Shown piece by piece: positions 61,084 to 64,000 of a stretch of DNA of 64,000 nucleotides; the stretch's first letter is position 1, and each line of letters begins with the position of its first letter. The stretch is from NCBI RefSeq assembly GCF_000023025.1, contig NC_012997.1, positions 2,092,764 to 2,156,763 of the forward strand. The letters run 5' to 3'. The notes beneath the pieces are model-generated. The model did not search any database. It was given only the letters and a program-made list of their open reading frames with translations, and was not told where the DNA came from. Source of the stretch: Teredinibacter turnerae T7901. GTDB lineage: Bacteria; Pseudomonadota; Gammaproteobacteria; Pseudomonadales; Cellvibrionaceae. Position numbers and translations under genes: made by a program.

Positions 61084-62013
61084 TCAATGGTGAATCAGTC
61101 TGCCCAGTGCGCGATTACTGTCCGCTGTATCCTTGCGAATGGCTGCGTAGTCTGTGGTATTTTCAATCTGGGCCTCGCAGGGAAGCAAGTAGGTTGCCCA
61201 AGGGGTTTTTTTTATCCCGTACAGATTGTAGCCGTGTGGGACGATGAGCTTCCTGATTTCGTCGAATGCGGCGGTCTCACGCTTATGGTTTTCGAACACC
61301 AATACTTTGCAGTGGCCCTGGCTAAAGCAGGGAGCCAAAGCACGAATAACCTGTGGTTCATAGCCTTCCACATCGAGTTTTATCAGGCTGGGCCATCCGT
61401 ATTTCGATTGTGAGGCGATGTTTTTAGCGGTTTTAATTTTTATTTTTTCTGTTACATCGGTAGGGCGTTTGTTGCGCAGGTTCAAACTGGCTCTACCTTT
61501 GTTGTTCTCTGGAATGGTGAGTTCCAGCTCGGTTTCTGATTCACCAATACCTGCTTGCACGTATTCATAGCCCGTTGAGCAAAGGGTTTGTAAATTATGT
61601 AGATTAGTTGGGGCAAGCGAAGCCTGTGGTTCGATAGCGACCACGCGCACGTTATTACGTTTTGCCGCGAGCCCGCAAAAACACGATCCTTTATTCGCCC
61701 CGATATCCCAGAACACTTCTCCGTTGCTACCTTCGCAGGCGGCATTCAAAATCTCAACCACTTCGGGGTCGAAGGATTTTAAAATTGCAAAATGCCAGCC
61801 TACCAGATCTGATGGGTCGACGATAATATGCTTTCCATTCAGCGCTATTTCGACCAGCATTCCGTCCTGAGTAAACGCCCTGGGTGCGATGTAATCGAGG
61901 AGTCTGTGTCGACCGTGTTTAATCGGTAGTGCGCGCAGGAATATTGAAAGTAACTGTTCTGCGAGGGTGAGGGGGCGCACCGTATCCTGTGCGTGAACTG
62001 CCACGTTGTCCAT
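61084..62013 (-). CDS. FkbM-family methyltransferase
   Basis: A 309-residue SAM-dependent methyltransferase of the FkbM type: DIGANKGSCFCGLAAKRNNVRVVAIEPQASLA as the SAM-binding segment, and IKLDVEGYEPQVIRAL with FENHKRET as the conserved C-terminal blocks. Such enzymes O-methylate sugars or secondary metabolites. It is convergent with the MBL gene (eight bases apart) and not evidently connected to purine metabolism. Confidence 0.87.
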   Translation of the reverse strand: MDNVAVHAQDTVRPLTLAEQLLSIFLRALPIKHGRHRLLDYIAPRAFTQDGMLVEIALNGKHIIVDPSDLVGWHFAILKSFDPEVVEILNAACEGSNGEVFWDIGANKGSCFCGLAAKRNNVRVVAIEPQASLAPTNLHNLQTLCSTGYEYVQAGIGESETELELTIPENNKGRASLNLRNKRPTDVTEKIKIKTAKNIASQSKYGWPSLIKLDVEGYEPQVIRALAPCFSQGHCKVLVFENHKRETAAFDEIRKLIVPHGYNLYGIKKTPWATYLLPCEAQIENTTDYAAIRKDTADSNRALGRLIHH

Positions 62014-62352
62014 ACTGGTATCCTTGCAATCATTGCGTTTACGCGGTTAAGGCTCGTTTGCAAGTTTCTTCGATCAACTAGTGCGATCTGTTTTTCACTA
62101 CTGTCGCAGTTATTTATTATTTGCCGCACACACTATCATCTAGTAAAAAAATGTAAACAGCAAAAACACATTGAGCGACAAAATTGGCGTTTCAATTGAA
62201 GGTTTTTTTCGATGGGGTTTGGTTTGGGTGTCGGTAAGATTGTATTGCTCTATACAGTATTGTATTTATTTCTTTATTTGTTTTTATCGCGACGGCCCTA
62301 AATGCTAGGAGCCTAAAAGCCGCCGCGGCAAATACACGGATGAATCTATGCG
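62014..62352. other. Intergenic region between katG and the FkbM gene
   Basis: About 340 bases with no supported gene. The 3' end of the katG transcript and the promoter of the FkbM gene should fall here. No convincing Rho-independent terminator was found on the minus strand. Confidence 0.4.

Positions 62353-64000
<1,648 letters not shown>

Overview
The window looks like the chromosome of a marine, TonB-receptor-rich gammaproteobacterium, plausibly a member of the Cellvibrionaceae (Saccharophagus/Teredinibacter relatives). This placement is an inference from gene content and style, not from a marker gene. The dominant theme is a purine catabolism locus in two blocks, 0.4-21.3 kb and 46.1-60.0 kb, separated by about 25 kb of accessory DNA.

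Block 1 (0.4-21.3 kb): an HpxY/HpxX-type amidase pair, an NCS2 xanthine/urate-type permease, allantoinase PuuE with a DUF1330 protein, an exported adenosine deaminase, a TonB-dependent receptor, a six-gene Ton energising set (DUF3450, large ExbB/TtpC-like, ExbB, ExbD, TonB, TPR), an exported purine nucleoside permease-family protein, oxamate amidohydrolase HpxW, a TauE/SafE exporter, a ureidoglycine-glyoxylate aminotransferase and an allantoate amidohydrolase. Block 2 (46.1-60.0 kb): one tightly packed minus-strand operon xdhA-xdhB-xdhC-uraD-uraH-guaD-puuD, a divergent RutR-like TetR regulator followed by an 8-oxoguanine deaminase, a second exported purine nucleoside permease-family protein, a phosphoribosyltransferase and a guanine/hypoxanthine-type permease.

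Together these can take nucleosides and purine bases through xanthine, urate, 5-hydroxyisourate, OHCU, allantoin, allantoate, ureidoglycine and oxalurate/oxamate to oxalate and ammonia. RutR-type boxes (TTGACCA-NN-TGGTCAA) lie upstream of the TonB receptor, xdhA, the tetR gene, the phosphoribosyltransferase and the second permease. This ties outer-membrane uptake to cytoplasmic degradation under one predicted regulator.

The accessory middle (21.3-46.1 kb) holds small secreted or VOC-family proteins, a serine hydrolase, an HPRT-like gene split by a 0.31-kb palindromic MITE, and two inverted, decayed IS1380-family copies flanking a secreted HExxH protein. It also has a truncated SLATT gene, a sulfotransferase, a histidine-rich (zinc-type) TonB receptor with a COG0523 GTPase, and a MerR regulator whose two predicted 19-bp-spacer promoters drive a MOSC gene and a thiopurine methyltransferase-TauE pair. 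An S41-like protease and two unrecognised genes follow. The right edge carries a metallo-beta-lactamase-fold hydrolase, an FkbM methyltransferase and most of katG, which runs off the window.
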